Part shown: positions 20,432 through 30,443 of the stretch, piece by piece | Position numbering within the stretch: the stretch's first letter is position 1 | Layout: every line of letters begins with the position of its first letter | Source: Stentor roeselii | Taxonomy: Eukaryota > Ciliophora > Heterotrichea > Heterotrichida > Stentoridae | Direction: 5' to 3' | DNA length: 64,000 nt | Assembly (NCBI GenBank): GCA_006503475.1 | Contig: RSEH01000015.1 | Location: 173,793-237,792, forward strand | Made by a program: the position numbers and the translations under genes | Notes under the pieces: model-generated | Seen by the model: only the letters and a program-made list of their open reading frames with translations | Databases searched by the model: none | Told to the model about the DNA's origin: nothing

Positions 20432-20677
20432 TTTTACTAAGATTTGGAAGTCTTTGGGGTGATTAGTTGACTGGAAGATGGAAAAGTAAGAATTTTAACA
20501 GAATTGAAGGTATGGTTTATTTAAGATAATTTATAATGTTGGAAGTTTATAATCAAGAATTAATATTTTGTTACCATTGATTTCCTTAATGGTATCTATC
20601 ATAATCTTAAAATTAATCAAACCACCAACCTCTAAAACTTCAATAATGTTACCCTATCACTAACATTTAATTACAAT

Positions 20678-21469
20678 TCAGCACACCTTATCACATTTGC
20701 CAGTAACAAGGTTATTCTTACACCCGACGCACTGACAATTTTCAGTGCACATAATTCCACTTTGAAAGCATTCACAATACTTCTTCAAACATCCAGACTT
20801 CGAACAATGGCATCCCTTGTTATGTACAGCCTGCGTTTCTCCCTTGTTATTAACTGTCTTAATTTTTGGTTTAAAAGCATTTGGATTTCTATCAAGAGTA
20901 GCAGCGACAGCTTCCCTGCGATTGCCTTCATGATCCTGAGTATTAAGACAATCAATACAATTACACCCATCACAATAAGTCCCAGCAGCAAAGCAATCAC
21001 AGTAAAGTTTAAGACATCTTGACTTCTGACAATTACAGCAGACCTTTTCAATATGACTCTGTTCTTTTCTCTGTCTTTTAACCCTTTTAACCTGCTGAAG
21101 TTGCTCATCTGGTTCTTGGGCCAGAATGATTTTAGCGGTTATTGAACTCAGTTTGATTGTTGATGATTTCGATATCGAAAAGAAATCAATTTTCTTTATT
21201 ATCTTCTTCGATGTCGAGACTTCCTGAGTTATCGGCGAAAGATAATTCAAGGAATCTGCCAAGTTGATTGGGCAAATTGATTGGGTCTTCGGTGTCAGCA
21301 CCACGCTTTGGCGATATGTTCGGGGCGGTGATTGGAAAGCGATTGGAGACAAACAGTTCAGCAGGAATTTTGAATAAGGCGAGGAAGATGGAGTTGATAA
21401 GTGTCGGCCACCCTCTGGTGATGACAGCAGGGACTGATGGAAGTTCCGCTCGGATTCTGGGTTTTTCAT
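20678..21469 (-). CDS. Tesmin/TSO1-type CXC domain protein (LIN54-like)
   Basis: Two cysteine-rich CXC motifs lie in the C-terminal half of the 263-residue protein: [20 protein letters not shown]...CNCIDCLN (about 141-175) and [19 protein letters not shown]...CQCVGCKN (about 220-255). They are joined by the conserved hinge with [10 protein letters not shown]. This tandem CXC-hinge-CXC arrangement binds the DNA element TTYGAA (CHR) in LIN54, tesmin and plant TSO1, where it regulates cell-cycle or developmental genes. The N-terminal 130 residues are Ser/Pro-rich and disordered. At 263 residues it is shorter than LIN54 but normal for a protist version. It is probably nuclear. Confidence 0.93.
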   Translation of the reverse strand: MKNPESERNFHQSLLSSPEGGRHLSTPSSSPYSKFLLNCLSPIAFQSPPRTYRQSVVLTPKTQSICPINLADSLNYLSPITQEVSTSKKIIKKIDFFSISKSSTIKLSSITAKIILAQEPDEQLQQVKRVKRQRKEQSHIEKVCCNCQKSRCLKLYCDCFAAGTYCDGCNCIDCLNTQDHEGNRREAVAATLDRNPNAFKPKIKTVNNKGETQAVHNKGCHCSKSGCLKKYCECFQSGIMCTENCQCVGCKNNLVTGKCDKVC

Positions 21470-22112
21470 ATTTACTTAAAGTTGGATTTAGTGGACTATT
21501 TTTATCTTTTGGGAAAGGACCTTCGTCGGTTTTAAAGTTTTGGTATCTCGGGATTGGAATTGTGGGAAGGACTATTTTAAATATGAGGCTGATGAAAAAT
21601 TCAACATGACTGGAGGGTTGAAAGGAATTGAAGAATTTTAAGGTCGTGTGGGAGGAGAGTGAGGGGTTGATTGGGTGGAAGTTCTGATGGATTTAAGTGA
21701 GTTGATTTGATGGATGGTTTGGCGTTTTTATGAATATGAGGATTTTTGCATTAGATTTAGATGATTTTTAGTTGTTTTTCCAGAAGGATTTAGATGTGAG
21801 ATGACTTGTGATGAAAATTTCGAGTAAAATTTCAAGGTCTTGATAAAATATGCTGTAACTTTAACCTTAAACTAAAAAACACGATTTTTAACCTGTAAAA
21901 ATAAAACCTCAACTATGCCAAGTTTGACATAAAAAAATCATCAAGAAATCTTGAAACCTTCCAATTTTCTCAAATGAAAACTAAAACTCATAAAATCCTA
22001 AAAAAATTCTAAAATCCTTCATTCATTTCCCTTCTTCCTTCAAAAAAAACCTACAACTTCCCCTAACTTAATCCCTAAAAAACCTTCCTTTATTCATTAA
22101 ATAATTCCAATC
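21470..22112. other. Intergenic region between divergent genes
   Basis: This 643-bp gap separates the divergent starts of the CXC protein and the small coiled-coil protein. An open + frame (21268-21609) is the antisense shadow of the CXC gene and its leader. The right half is AT-rich with C/A runs just before the 22113 start. No RNA gene or relic is recognisable. Promoters for both genes should lie here. Confidence 0.5.
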
Positions 22113-22418
22113 ATGAGCCAAAGCCAACTGGAATACTTAAACGAACTAAAAAAAACCCAGATCGAAATCGAACAACAAATCATCGACGAAGAAGCCGAAA
22201 AGCTTTCAATAATCGAAAGACTTCCACAGATAGAATTACGTCAAAAAGAGATTCAAGAGATCGTTGCTGAACTTGTTTATAAAAGAGACAGCTTAGAAGT
22301 CCTGCTCAGCGAAATCGACAAAGGTTTCGATAAAGTGCAAGCAAGTATCAAGTCTTTATACCTGTTAGCCCTGAGCAAGTCGAAGATCCTGAAAAGAAAG
22401 TACTCAAAGTTTTCATAA
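22113..22418 (+). CDS. Small coiled-coil protein
   Basis: The 101-residue protein is almost entirely one predicted coiled coil (LNELKKTQIEIEQQIIDEEAEK; LRQKEIQEIVAELVYKRDSLE) with a basic C-terminus (KSKILKRKYSKFS). It has no cysteines, signal peptide or known domain. The ATG at 22113 follows a short AT-rich leader, and the next gene starts 60 bp after the stop on the same strand. Function is unknown. It could be a small subunit of a cytoskeletal or tethering complex, but that is a guess. Confidence 0.65.
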   Translation: MSQSQLEYLNELKKTQIEIEQQIIDEEAEKLSIIERLPQIELRQKEIQEIVAELVYKRDSLEVLLSEIDKGFDKVQASIKSLYLLALSKSKILKRKYSKFS

Positions 22419-22478
22419 CTAACCTTTTGAATCAGTCTTAATAATTCAAACCATTCAACTGAAACCTGATAAACTAAA

Positions 22479-23030
22479 ATGGGATCATTTTTTTCCAGAC
22501 TATTCTTCAAACTCATCGGGCGTAAAAACATGAGAATTCTTATCTTGGGATTAGAAAACGCAGGAAAAACCACTTTTTTGTATAACTTGGTGTTTAAACA
22601 GCCGATTGAAACTATTCCGAGTAAGTTTTAAATAGCTATTGGATTTAACATTGAATCTTTTACTTTGGAAAACGTGAATCTTCAGATCTGGGATCTTGGA
22701 GGGCAGAAGACTTTTCGAAATCACTGGAGAAGTTACTTTCCTAATACCCAAGGCCTCATCTTCATAATTGACAGTAGTGATCGAGCACGTTTAGACCTGG
22801 CAAAACAGGAACTTTTAAATGTTTTATCTGAAGATGATCTTAAAACAGCACCTCTGCTGGTTCTTGCTAACAAGCAAGATCTTCCAGATGCACTTTCTGA
22901 GTCATTCATCAGTAACTTTCTGGATCTTGACTCGATGTCACGACCAGCGAAGGTCTTTGCTTCTAGTTCTAAGCAGGCCTCTTCAGAGGCAGGTCTTTTA
23001 TGGCTGATAAGCGTGAGTGAGTCTAATTAA
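22479..23030 (+). CDS. ARF/ARL-family small GTPase, two exons
   Basis: Exons 22479-22620 and 22636-23030 are joined by a 15-nt intron and give 178 residues, the usual ARF/ARL size. It starts MGSFFSRLF; Gly2 is a plausible N-myristoylation site on an amphipathic helix. GTPase motifs: P-loop GLENAGKTT, switch I TIGFNIE (the intron falls just before it), switch II WDLGGQKTFRNHWRSYF, and the guanine-specificity motif NKQD. The SAK-equivalent region near FASSSKQASSEAG is less standard, and the C-terminus is short. It should cycle on membranes and recruit coat or tethering effectors, or act in ciliary traffic. Which ARL it is cannot be fixed by eye. It converges on the kinesin gene with 4 bp between stops. 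Confidence 0.92.
22621..22635 (+). other. 15-nt spliceosomal intron
   Basis: The sequence is GTAAGTTTTAAATAG. Splicing restores the Thr codon of the switch I motif TIGFNIE, which is independent proof that it is real. Confidence 0.95.
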
Positions 23031-23034
23031 ATAA

Positions 23035-26000
23035 TTAAAAATCGCAATCTTCAGTCATCTTCCAGATCTTAAAAGTCTTATCATTACCTGCAGAAACAAT
23101 TCCTACTTCTTGACTATGAAGCGAAGAAATCGAAAGTACAGAAAAGTTGAAACTAGGTAAATCCCCCACAAGTTTAGCAGCTTCACCTTCACCCCCTTTC
23201 CAAACTTTAATCTTCCCGTCCTTTCCTCCTGAATAAACCTGTCTTTGTTGATAATCGACTTCCAAGCAATTAATCCAATCAGTATGAAACCCTGTAAGAC
23301 TAGAGATGCAATTTCCGCTACTATCAAACTGTTTCAACGACTTATCCCTCGAACTTGACACTAAAGTTTCTCCATAAACAGCCAGACCAGTCACTGAAGC
23401 CAGATGTGGCGAAGGGTATATCAAAGCTTCTTCATTATTCGTGAAGTTTCTACAAATATGATTCGATTTTCGAGAGTAAAAAATCGAGTCTTGACTGACA
23501 GTCATCGAAGAAATTTCTTGCCCGAGCTCTGACTGGAAAACTGGAGTTTGACATTGACGCAGGTCCCAAATGCATAAAGCTGGAAAGTTTTCACTTGACT
23601 TTCCGCAGCAGTAAAGAAGGTTGTTTTGGAACTTCAAGCCACGTACTTCTTCCATTTCTACTTGAAGTTGCCCGATACTATGAAGAGAGACAGTTTCCCA
23701 GACTTTCACAGTGTTTCCACAGCCTCCTATGCAAAAGTTGTTCTCAGGGCAAAAGGCTAGAGCCTTTGCTGTGTTGTTTTGAGTGGAAAATTCACTTATT
23801 TTGCTTAAAGTGTCTAAATTCCAGATTTTTATGCAACCTGTGAGCGCTGTGTATAAAATATTTTCTTGGGCTAGCATTGAGTAAATAATTCCTTTGCCTG
23901 TGTCGACGTTTCCTGTGAGTTTCCATTTTTGTAGGAATTTTGTAGGGTCTGACTCGGAAAAGGTTCTGTGCTTTGAAGGCGTACTTCTGATTGAATCGTC
24001 TTCAAGACGTGAGTTGGAGATTCGACTTGAATTAAGTGTTTTTTTGGTTTTCTCGTCTTCTAAACGGCGCTTTTTTAAACTTTCTCTGGCCTTGTTGAGT
24101 GGAACGATTGAATGACGAGATTTGGTTTCTTCTGTTTTGGTTTTCAAGGTTTCGCTCTTGTCAAGTGTTTCACTGACAGATTTCTTTAGGGCGAAATCGT
24201 CTTCTTGGCCTTTTAGTGTGAAGATCTCTTCTTGAAGAGCGAGTTTTTGAGCTTGGAACTCTTCTTTCATTAAATTTATTTCTTTTTCATAGTTCTTTAT
24301 GACTACTTCAGTTTCTTTATAGGCCTGGTCGATTATTTCTTGTTTATTTTCGATTTCTATCTGAAGCTCTCGGATCGCTTTTTCACTTTGCTTGGTTTGA
24401 AGAGCTTTGTTTAAGATTTCATCGAAGAGAATTGAAACTAGGACTTGAGAATCTTCAACGCTGTTTAATGTCAGAGCTTTTGACCTGATTTCCTCTACTT
24501 TTGAGTTCGATAAGGCTGTGGAGTACCCGATGATGAGGTTGTTTTTCCTGGGAATCTTGTTGTCGAGGATCTCGGCACGGTCTTGAATTTCAGTAATTTC
24601 TTCTTTTAGAGCAAGGATTTTAGTGTAAAGCTCGTTTTTGTCAATGCTTGGCTCGTCTTCAGCCATCATCAGCTCATGACGATCAAGAGCTATTTCAAGT
24701 TTTGCCTTATAAGAAGTAATTTCCTGGATTTCCTTCTCAATATTTTCCCTTTCCTGTATCTCATCGTTAAGAGATTGAGTGATTTCTCTCTCATCAACAC
24801 AAGCCACAGTATATTCTTCGACCCACTGTTTCAACACGTCCAGGTTGACACTAAGACTTTTTTTCTTAATTAACTGAACACTTTTTTGCCTCTTCTGCAA
24901 AGCAGCGACTTCCTCAGTTTTTTTCCTTGCAATAAGTTCTTTTTTCCTATTTTCACTTTTTAAACTAGCGATTTCTTTGTCCTTAATCATGCCATTTCTC
25001 TTAAACTTAAGAATTTCCTTTTGTTTTTCAGTTTTCCACTTTTTCGCTTCCTCATTTTCTTCCTTGATTTTCTTCTGCAAACGTATTTTTTCCGTTTTTG
25101 CTCTTCTGATTTCATCATCAAGTTTAAAAAGTTGTTTTTTCTGAGTTTCGACAAGTTTCTGCATTTCTCCAAGTTCTTTATCTTTTCTTTTATTTTCCTT
25201 GAGCCTGTCTTCCAATGCCTGAATTTTTGCTTTGAATCGTTCACTGACTTCATGTTTTTCACTAACAGAGCTTCCTTTCATTTTTTCAAGTGCAAGGTCT
25301 CTTTCTTTTTCAAGACTTGTTTTTTCTTGTTTGAGTTCTTCGATTTTTTTATAGTACTGATGACTCATCTCTTCCAAGAACTGAGGTTGCAGGTCACGAA
25401 AGGCTTCTTCGATGTTTTTCTTGATATCTTCATGTTCTTTTATTTTTCTTTCGACTGTTGCAAGTTCTTCTTGTTGTTCTTTTATATCACTTTCAGCGTC
25501 TTCAATCTCTGCTTCTTCTTGGACCTCTTCAACAGGTTTGCTTATTTTTGCCAAGATGGTCTCAGCGAAGGTCCTGCCGTAGTCTTCCACATTGCGAAGC
25601 AGTTCTTCTTCAAGGTTAAGGTCTTCACGAGAGTGTCTCATTCTTTCAAGTTCTTCACTTTTCTTCTGCAATAATTTAGTTTCCCGGGCGAGTTCTTTTT
25701 CCAGCTTGGTTTTAAGTCCTTGCAGTTCAAAGATAAGTCGGTCTTTCTGCTCGTCAACTTTGCGAAGACTTTGAATGGCGGTTTGATATTCATCTACAAG
25801 TTTCACGCAGTTTTCGTCTTCAACAGCGAAATCAATATTATGTTGTTGAAGTAGTTTTAAATACGCTTCATTCTTGATTTTCATCAAGTCCCGTTCCCTC
25901 TGCACCTGCAGTAGTTCCAAGGTAAAGTTAATATTTGTTTGTTTCTGCTCTTCCAGTTCTGAAGTGACTTGAGAAAGTTTCCATTCAGTATTCTGTAATT

Positions 26001-27240
26001 TTAAACTCGTAGTCTTCAGTTCCTCGTCTTCCGCTTCACTTCCAAAGGTCTTTTTCAGTGCTTCAAAAGAAGCTTTCAAGTCTTCACTAGCGGGATTGTT
26101 TAAGACCTTCTGATACGCTTTGATCTCCAGTTTAAGATGAGTGACTTCATCTCTTAAAGAAGCGATGAGTGCACTTTGAGGGTCTCTATTGACCACCGGT
26201 TTATTTTTAATATTCCTTGCACGGCTTGCATATCTTAAAGTACTAAGAGTTTCTTCTTCATTGACCTCAGCAGGGCTAATACAAGCGATCATGTAAGTCC
26301 GGGCGTTGCCTCCAAGTGAGTCTTGCAAAATGCGAGTTAATTTCGAGTCACGATAAGGAACATGGCCTTTTTTGTGTGAATCTTCAGTCAAAGCGCTGAT
26401 GACCTTGCCGAGCGACAAGAGGCCGAGGTTGATGCTGATGCCTTGTCGAAGCACGTCGCCTTCAGCTTCAGTCCGTTTGACCCTTTCACTGCCTGCCAAG
26501 TCAACAAAGTGAAATTTCGCCATGATGTACTCTTGACCTTCAGTCACTTCAGGTTGTGGGTCGATTGAGGTCTGTTCAACAACGATGGAAAAAATCGCAT
26601 GGGACCTGCTGCTGAATTCGTTCATTTTCGTCTTTTGGACTATTCTTCGAACTGTTCCTTTCTCGAGACAACTCAAGAGTTCTTCGTAGTTCTGCACTTT
26701 TTCCTCGTGAAGGCCGAGACATACGATGTTTCCTTTTATTTCTTTTATTGTTATTGACTTGTCTGTAGTCGACTTCGGGTCGAGCAGGTCTTTGATCTCT
26801 TCATTGTAGATTTCAAGAAATGAAGCCTTTACCAGGAACTCAGTTGAGTTTTTTCGCTTTTCTATCTCTTGGAAAAGCATGGAAATCACTCGAGGGATTA
26901 TCCCGATCTCCTCTTCTTTTATGTCTGATACTTGGGCACTTCCCATTGTGTAGGTTTTTCCAGAACCTGTCTGACCGTAGGCGAGGACTGTCGCGTTGTA
27001 TCCTGCGAATAGGGAAAGGACTAAGTCTTTTGTTGATGACTCGAATATGTCGACTTGCTTTGCTGACATGTCGAACACCTGGTCAAATGTGAAACTTTTG
27101 TCTTTACTTGTGATTATTTTATGCTCTTTTGAATCGACTATCATGCAGACTGGCGAGTTCATTTCTTTCTCGGTTTTGTTTAACGGTCGAACTCGAACGG
27201 CTACTCCTACTGAACTTAATTCGTCTGGCTTTCCCTCCAT
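23035..27240 (-). CDS. Kinesin-4 (KIF21-like) with C-terminal WD40 propeller
   Basis: This 1401-residue motor protein has an N-terminal kinesin head (about residues 8-350): P-loop GQTGSGKTYTMG, switch I NEFSSRSHAIF, switch II DLAGSERVKRT, and the microtubule-binding YRDSKLTRILQDSLGGNA. The neck RARNIKNKPVVNRDP is typical of the kinesin-4 group (KIF4/KIF21). Residues about 360-1060 are almost continuous coiled coil for dimerisation. The last 280 residues form a seven-bladed WD40-type domain (IIYSMLAQENILYTALTGCIKIW; LVSSSRDKSLKQF; VYSGGKDGKIKVW; IVSAGNDKTFKIW). That order is the KIF21A/B arrangement; KIF21 proteins walk to microtubule plus ends and restrain their growth. No intron interrupting the frame was found. 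Confidence 0.95.
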   Translation of the reverse strand: MEGKPDELSSVGVAVRVRPLNKTEKEMNSPVCMIVDSKEHKIITSKDKSFTFDQVFDMSAKQVDIFESSTKDLVLSLFAGYNATVLAYGQTGSGKTYTMGSAQVSDIKEEEIGIIPRVISMLFQEIEKRKNSTEFLVKASFLEIYNEEIKDLLDPKSTTDKSITIKEIKGNIVCLGLHEEKVQNYEELLSCLEKGTVRRIVQKTKMNEFSSRSHAIFSIVVEQTSIDPQPEVTEGQEYIMAKFHFVDLAGSERVKRTEAEGDVLRQGISINLGLLSLGKVISALTEDSHKKGHVPYRDSKLTRILQDSLGGNARTYMIACISPAEVNEEETLSTLRYASRARNIKNKPVVNRDPQSALIASLRDEVTHLKLEIKAYQKVLNNPASEDLKASFEALKKTFGSEAEDEELKTTSLKLQNTEWKLSQVTSELEEQKQTNINFTLELLQVQRERDLMKIKNEAYLKLLQQHNIDFAVEDENCVKLVDEYQTAIQSLRKVDEQKDRLIFELQGLKTKLEKELARETKLLQKKSEELERMRHSREDLNLEEELLRNVEDYGRTFAETILAKISKPVEEVQEEAEIEDAESDIKEQQEELATVERKIKEHEDIKKNIEEAFRDLQPQFLEEMSHQYYKKIEELKQEKTSLEKERDLALEKMKGSSVSEKHEVSERFKAKIQALEDRLKENKRKDKELGEMQKLVETQKKQLFKLDDEIRRAKTEKIRLQKKIKEENEEAKKWKTEKQKEILKFKRNGMIKDKEIASLKSENRKKELIARKKTEEVAALQKRQKSVQLIKKKSLSVNLDVLKQWVEEYTVACVDEREITQSLNDEIQERENIEKEIQEITSYKAKLEIALDRHELMMAEDEPSIDKNELYTKILALKEEITEIQDRAEILDNKIPRKNNLIIGYSTALSNSKVEEIRSKALTLNSVEDSQVLVSILFDEILNKALQTKQSEKAIRELQIEIENKQEIIDQAYKETEVVIKNYEKEINLMKEEFQAQKLALQEEIFTLKGQEDDFALKKSVSETLDKSETLKTKTEETKSRHSIVPLNKARESLKKRRLEDEKTKKTLNSSRISNSRLEDDSIRSTPSKHRTFSESDPTKFLQKWKLTGNVDTGKGIIYSMLAQENILYTALTGCIKIWNLDTLSKISEFSTQNNTAKALAFCPENNFCIGGCGNTVKVWETVSLHSIGQLQVEMEEVRGLKFQNNLLYCCGKSSENFPALCIWDLRQCQTPVFQSELGQEISSMTVSQDSIFYSRKSNHICRNFTNNEEALIYPSPHLASVTGLAVYGETLVSSSRDKSLKQFDSSGNCISSLTGFHTDWINCLEVDYQQRQVYSGGKDGKIKVWKGGEGEAAKLVGDLPSFNFSVLSISSLHSQEVGIVSAGNDKTFKIWKMTEDCDF

Positions 27241-27679
27241 TTTTAAAATTTTGATGAATTGATTGAGAAGCGTCTTCGGATTTTTTATTTGATGGAGTTG
27301 GATATGGAAGTAATGAATAGTTGTATGAGATTTTATTTGAGTTATTGGATGTAGAATGATTTAGATATTTTTTAGGGTTGGGAAATTATGAGATGGGGTT
27401 TGTTTAGTCTTGTTCATTTCTTGAGGATTAGTTATGTTTAGTTGAATTTTTTAGTTTTTTCTTTTAGAGGAATTTTGAGTTTTTCTTTGAGTTGATTTTT
27501 ATGGATATGTTCATAAGTGTAAGATTTTAAGTAATTGTTAAATTTATCAATATTACAAAACAGATCAGTAATTTCTGAAATGATTTAGTAAGCACAAATC
27601 TTAATTCAAACCAGAATGCCCAGGTCCAAACAATAGCACAAAATTTTAAGCTAATAAAATCAAATAGATTAAAGTAAAT
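27241..27679. other. Intergenic region between divergent genes
   Basis: The 439 bp between the divergent kinesin and IQ-motif genes are AT-rich with T/G-rich runs on the kinesin side. No reading frame of note or RNA gene is visible. It presumably carries both promoters. Confidence 0.5.
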
Positions 27680-28801
27680 ATGTCAAAACTAATAGAAGTA
27701 CTAATTAAACAGACTCTCGACAGAAGATTAGCAAAATTTTCAACCCAAAAAGAAATAAAGTTAAAATCAACTCCAAGTTCTAAAGATCTAAGATCAGTGA
27801 AACTAGATCCATTAAGCCTGACATCAAAGAACCAAAATGAAAACGGTTCTAGTTCATCAACGAACATAGCTTTAAAATCCAAACTAAAGCAAGTGAAAAC
27901 AAGAAAAAGCATCGAAATAAGAAAAAAACCCATTCAAAAAAATGAAAACATCATAAAAACTCAGAACTTGTCCTTAATTCATGAAAAAATCGAAAACCTA
28001 AACAACCTTGAAAAAAAAATAAGCTTCGATTCAAAAGTTCCTACAAAAATTTTACCACAAGAGCCAATTTCCCTTAATTACCTTGAATTACTATTAAAGT
28101 TCATTGAAAGGTTCAGAAAAACCCAAAAAAAATCGATTTTTAAAAGTGTTCACTGGACTCAGTACCAATCATGGAAAAAAGTGATGAAAAGAGGAATCTC
28201 TCTTATTTCAACCATCTGGAAAAAAAGAAAAACCTTCGAAACCATAATTCAAAAATGGATAAAAAACAAATTAATCCTCATTCGCTTCACTCTCCAAGTA
28301 AAATCTGCTACCAAAATAAAACAATACTGGAAACAAGTCTATAAATCTAAAAAGTTTCTATCAGCAGCTAAAACACTCGCAAGGCTTCTAGCTCCTCCAT
28401 TTCGGTAAATTTTATCTAGCCAGCGTTATAAATCGAAAACCCAAGCCGCAGTTTTAATTCAAAAACATGTCCGAAGTCTCCAAGTAAGAAAAAAAACCAA
28501 ACCTCTCTTAGAAGAGAAAAAAAATATAAGAAAGCATCAAGAAATGCTTAAAAGACAGTCACTTTTAGTGAAATCTCGTAATCAAAGAAAAAATGCAGTC
28601 AGGATCATTGAACAGTTTTGGCTTGGGTATAAAGAAAAGTTGAAAAATCGAGAAATGAGAAAATATCTTTCAACTCTTCCTTTTGAATGTCGCCAGCTTT
28701 ATTTGAAGTTCAAACAAGTGAAAAAAGATGCGGATAATTTGAAAACTGATGTAGATGCTATGATTGCTCGAAAAATAGAAAAAATTGCTTCTAACCGCTA
28801 G
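27680..28801 (+). CDS. IQ-motif protein, two exons
   Basis: Exons 27680-28404 and 28420-28801 are joined by a 15-nt intron to give 368 residues. The protein is very basic. After the splice it reads QAAVLIQKHVRSLQVRKK, a good IQ calmodulin-binding motif, followed by a second weaker one (AVRIIEQFWLGYKEKL). Further degenerate IQ-like helices with Trp (ISTIWKKRKTFETIIQKWIKN; KIKQYWKQVYKSKK) precede the splice, so most of the second half may be an IQ array. The N-terminal 110 residues are Lys/Ser-rich and disordered. Binding of calmodulin or centrin-like proteins is expected, fitting a calcium-responsive cytoskeleton (inference). Confidence 0.85.
28405..28419 (+). other. 15-nt spliceosomal intron
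   Basis: The sequence is GTAAATTTTATCTAG. It contains an in-frame TAA, and removal makes one continuous frame through the IQ motif. Confidence 0.93.
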
Positions 28802-28868
28802 TTATTCTTTCTTTTAAGTAATTTTAATTTAACTCCTGCCATTCACTAACTGATCCATTACAAATTCA

Positions 28869-29600
28869 ATGAGTCACGATGAAAACCAGTCCTCCATGTA
28901 AGTTCTAAGTAGTGATGTTCTTAGAGAACAGTGCCGAGCTTATGAACGCGATGGGAAGTTTAAAAAGGCTCAGCTACTTAAAAAGCAGATAGAAGATGAG
29001 CTCTTGCAAGAAGAAAACAAGATTTATGAAGAACTGCAAAGTAAACAGGAAAATGAGAGGATTGAATTGGAAGACTCTCACCTTCTCGAGTACCAAGAAT
29101 TCGTAAACAGCTGGGAAAAACGTTTAAACAACCATAAAAAAGACGCAAGCCAGCAGATCTTTTTGATGATCGAGAAGCAAAAACGTGAAAAAATTCAGTT
29201 GTTAGAAAAACTGGAGAAACAGATTCCATTAAACCCGAAGCCATCAGGAGAACTTCTGAATATGATAAAAATCCAGGAAGGTCTAATAAAACAACAAGAC
29301 TACGGAGAAGCTCACAAAGTTCAACAACGAATTAACCTTCTGAGCCGTAACGAAAATTCCACCTGGGACAAAGAAAGAAAACGAAAAATAATGCAGCAAG
29401 AAAGCCACTTAGACAAAAAACAACAAGTCGAGTTGAATGCTTTGAATAAAAGACTCAAGACGATAGAAGATGAAATGAACGTTACTCGAATCGCTGACCT
29501 TGAAAGTTTACTGCAAAAATATCAAAACGCGAAAAAAGACCTGCAAAATATTCAGATCCAAGAACTTAACAAATTCTCAGCTCAGAAGATGAATAGTTAA
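28869..29600 (+). CDS. Coiled-coil protein, two exons
   Basis: A 29-nt first exon (28869-28897) is spliced over a 15-nt intron to 28913-29600, giving 238 residues starting MSHDENQSS. Without the splice the gene appears to lack a normal start. The sequence is almost all Glu/Lys/Gln-rich coiled coil (KAQLLKKQIEDELLQEENK; IELEDSHLLEYQEFVNSWEK; QESHLDKKQQVELNALNKR). The layout recalls eukaryotic coiled-coil proteins of cilia, but no defined family is evident. It converges on the MORN gene with 18 bp between stops. Confidence 0.82.
28898..28912 (+). other. 15-nt spliceosomal intron
   Basis: The sequence is GTAAGTTCTAAGTAG. It lies 29 nt after the ATG and contains stops; removal gives a clean N-terminus for the coiled-coil protein. 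Confidence 0.9.
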
Positions 29601-29618
29601 TGATAGATAGTGTATTAA

Positions 29619-30437
29619 TTATCGTGGATTTTTTATTCCTGATAGGAAAATTCTGTTTCGGGATTCAAGACATGTGAAATATCCTGAAGTTGTCGGTCCT
29701 TCTGAGAAATGAAGTTTTATTCTCGGGTTTTTGAAGTTTCGAATAGTGATTCTTAACTTTTCTTCTAGATTTTGGATTAGTTTTGATGGGTAAAGTTTGA
29801 ATTGGGAAGATGTTGAATGAGGATCTTCATATCTGCCTTTGATAAATAAGTCTTCATGAAAGTTTGCTGTTATTGTCAGGCCGTTTGTGGTGATGACTCC
29901 TTCGCCGTGTCGCATGTCATTGAAAAATTCTCCTTGATATGAAATTTCTTCATTTTTGTAGATTTCGAAGCCTTGACCTGACCGTTGATTCATGTTCCAG
30001 TCGCCTTTGTAGAGGTAAGAAGTGGTCTCGTATTCGCCATAGCCGTGAAATTGGGAATTCAGGAAGCCTCCTTCGTACTTCCCTTTTTCATGTTTTTTCC
30101 TTTTGAAATTTAAAATTCCACTGCCAGAAGGATAGTCGTTTTCCCATTGGCCATGGTAGGTTAATCCTGAGGTGCTCACAAAATAACCGATTCCGTTTCG
30201 CTTGTTTTCTTCTAGTTCTCCGGAATAGAAGCCGTTTGGATAGATTACCTCTTCTTTTAGAAGTCTTCCTTCGGTAAATGAATATTCTACACCTAGGACT
30301 ATTAGTGATAGGCTTTCTCTTAGGGTTTCTATTTCGTTTGAGGATAAGGTGTCTGATGTGTCAATTATGCAATCTTCTGACTTTTTGGTTGCTTTTGAGC
30401 TACCTTTGCGACTTTCTTTCTTCTTCATTAATTTCAA
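29619..30437 (-). CDS. MORN-repeat protein
   Basis: This 272-residue protein has a Lys/Ser-rich start, then about five MORN repeats (residues about 65-190): FYSGELEENKRNGIGYF, TYHGQWENDYPSGSGIL, KYEGGFLNSQFHGYGEY, LYKGDWNMNQRSGQGFE, SYQGEFFNDMRHGEGVI. The C-terminal 80 residues have no recognised domain. It differs from the MORN protein at 19301 in order and length. A structural or membrane-scaffolding role is typical of such proteins in ciliates. The start codon is 6 bp from the stop of the kinase gene on the same strand, so transcription must begin inside the kinase 3' end. Confidence 0.9.
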   Translation of the reverse strand: MKLMKKKESRKGSSKATKKSEDCIIDTSDTLSSNEIETLRESLSLIVLGVEYSFTEGRLLKEEVIYPNGFYSGELEENKRNGIGYFVSTSGLTYHGQWENDYPSGSGILNFKRKKHEKGKYEGGFLNSQFHGYGEYETTSYLYKGDWNMNQRSGQGFEIYKNEEISYQGEFFNDMRHGEGVITTNGLTITANFHEDLFIKGRYEDPHSTSSQFKLYPSKLIQNLEEKLRITIRNFKNPRIKLHFSEGPTTSGYFTCLESRNRIFLSGIKNPR

Positions 30438-30443
30438 TAATTA

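Noticed and set aside
21268-21609. 113-residue + strand frame
   Set aside because: Most of it is antisense to the CXC-domain gene, and the remainder has no coding character.
25021-25674. 217-residue Phe-rich + strand frame
   Set aside because: It is the antisense of the Lys/Glu-rich coiled coil of the kinesin; GAA and AAG read backwards give TTC and CTT, producing a false Phe/Leu-rich protein.
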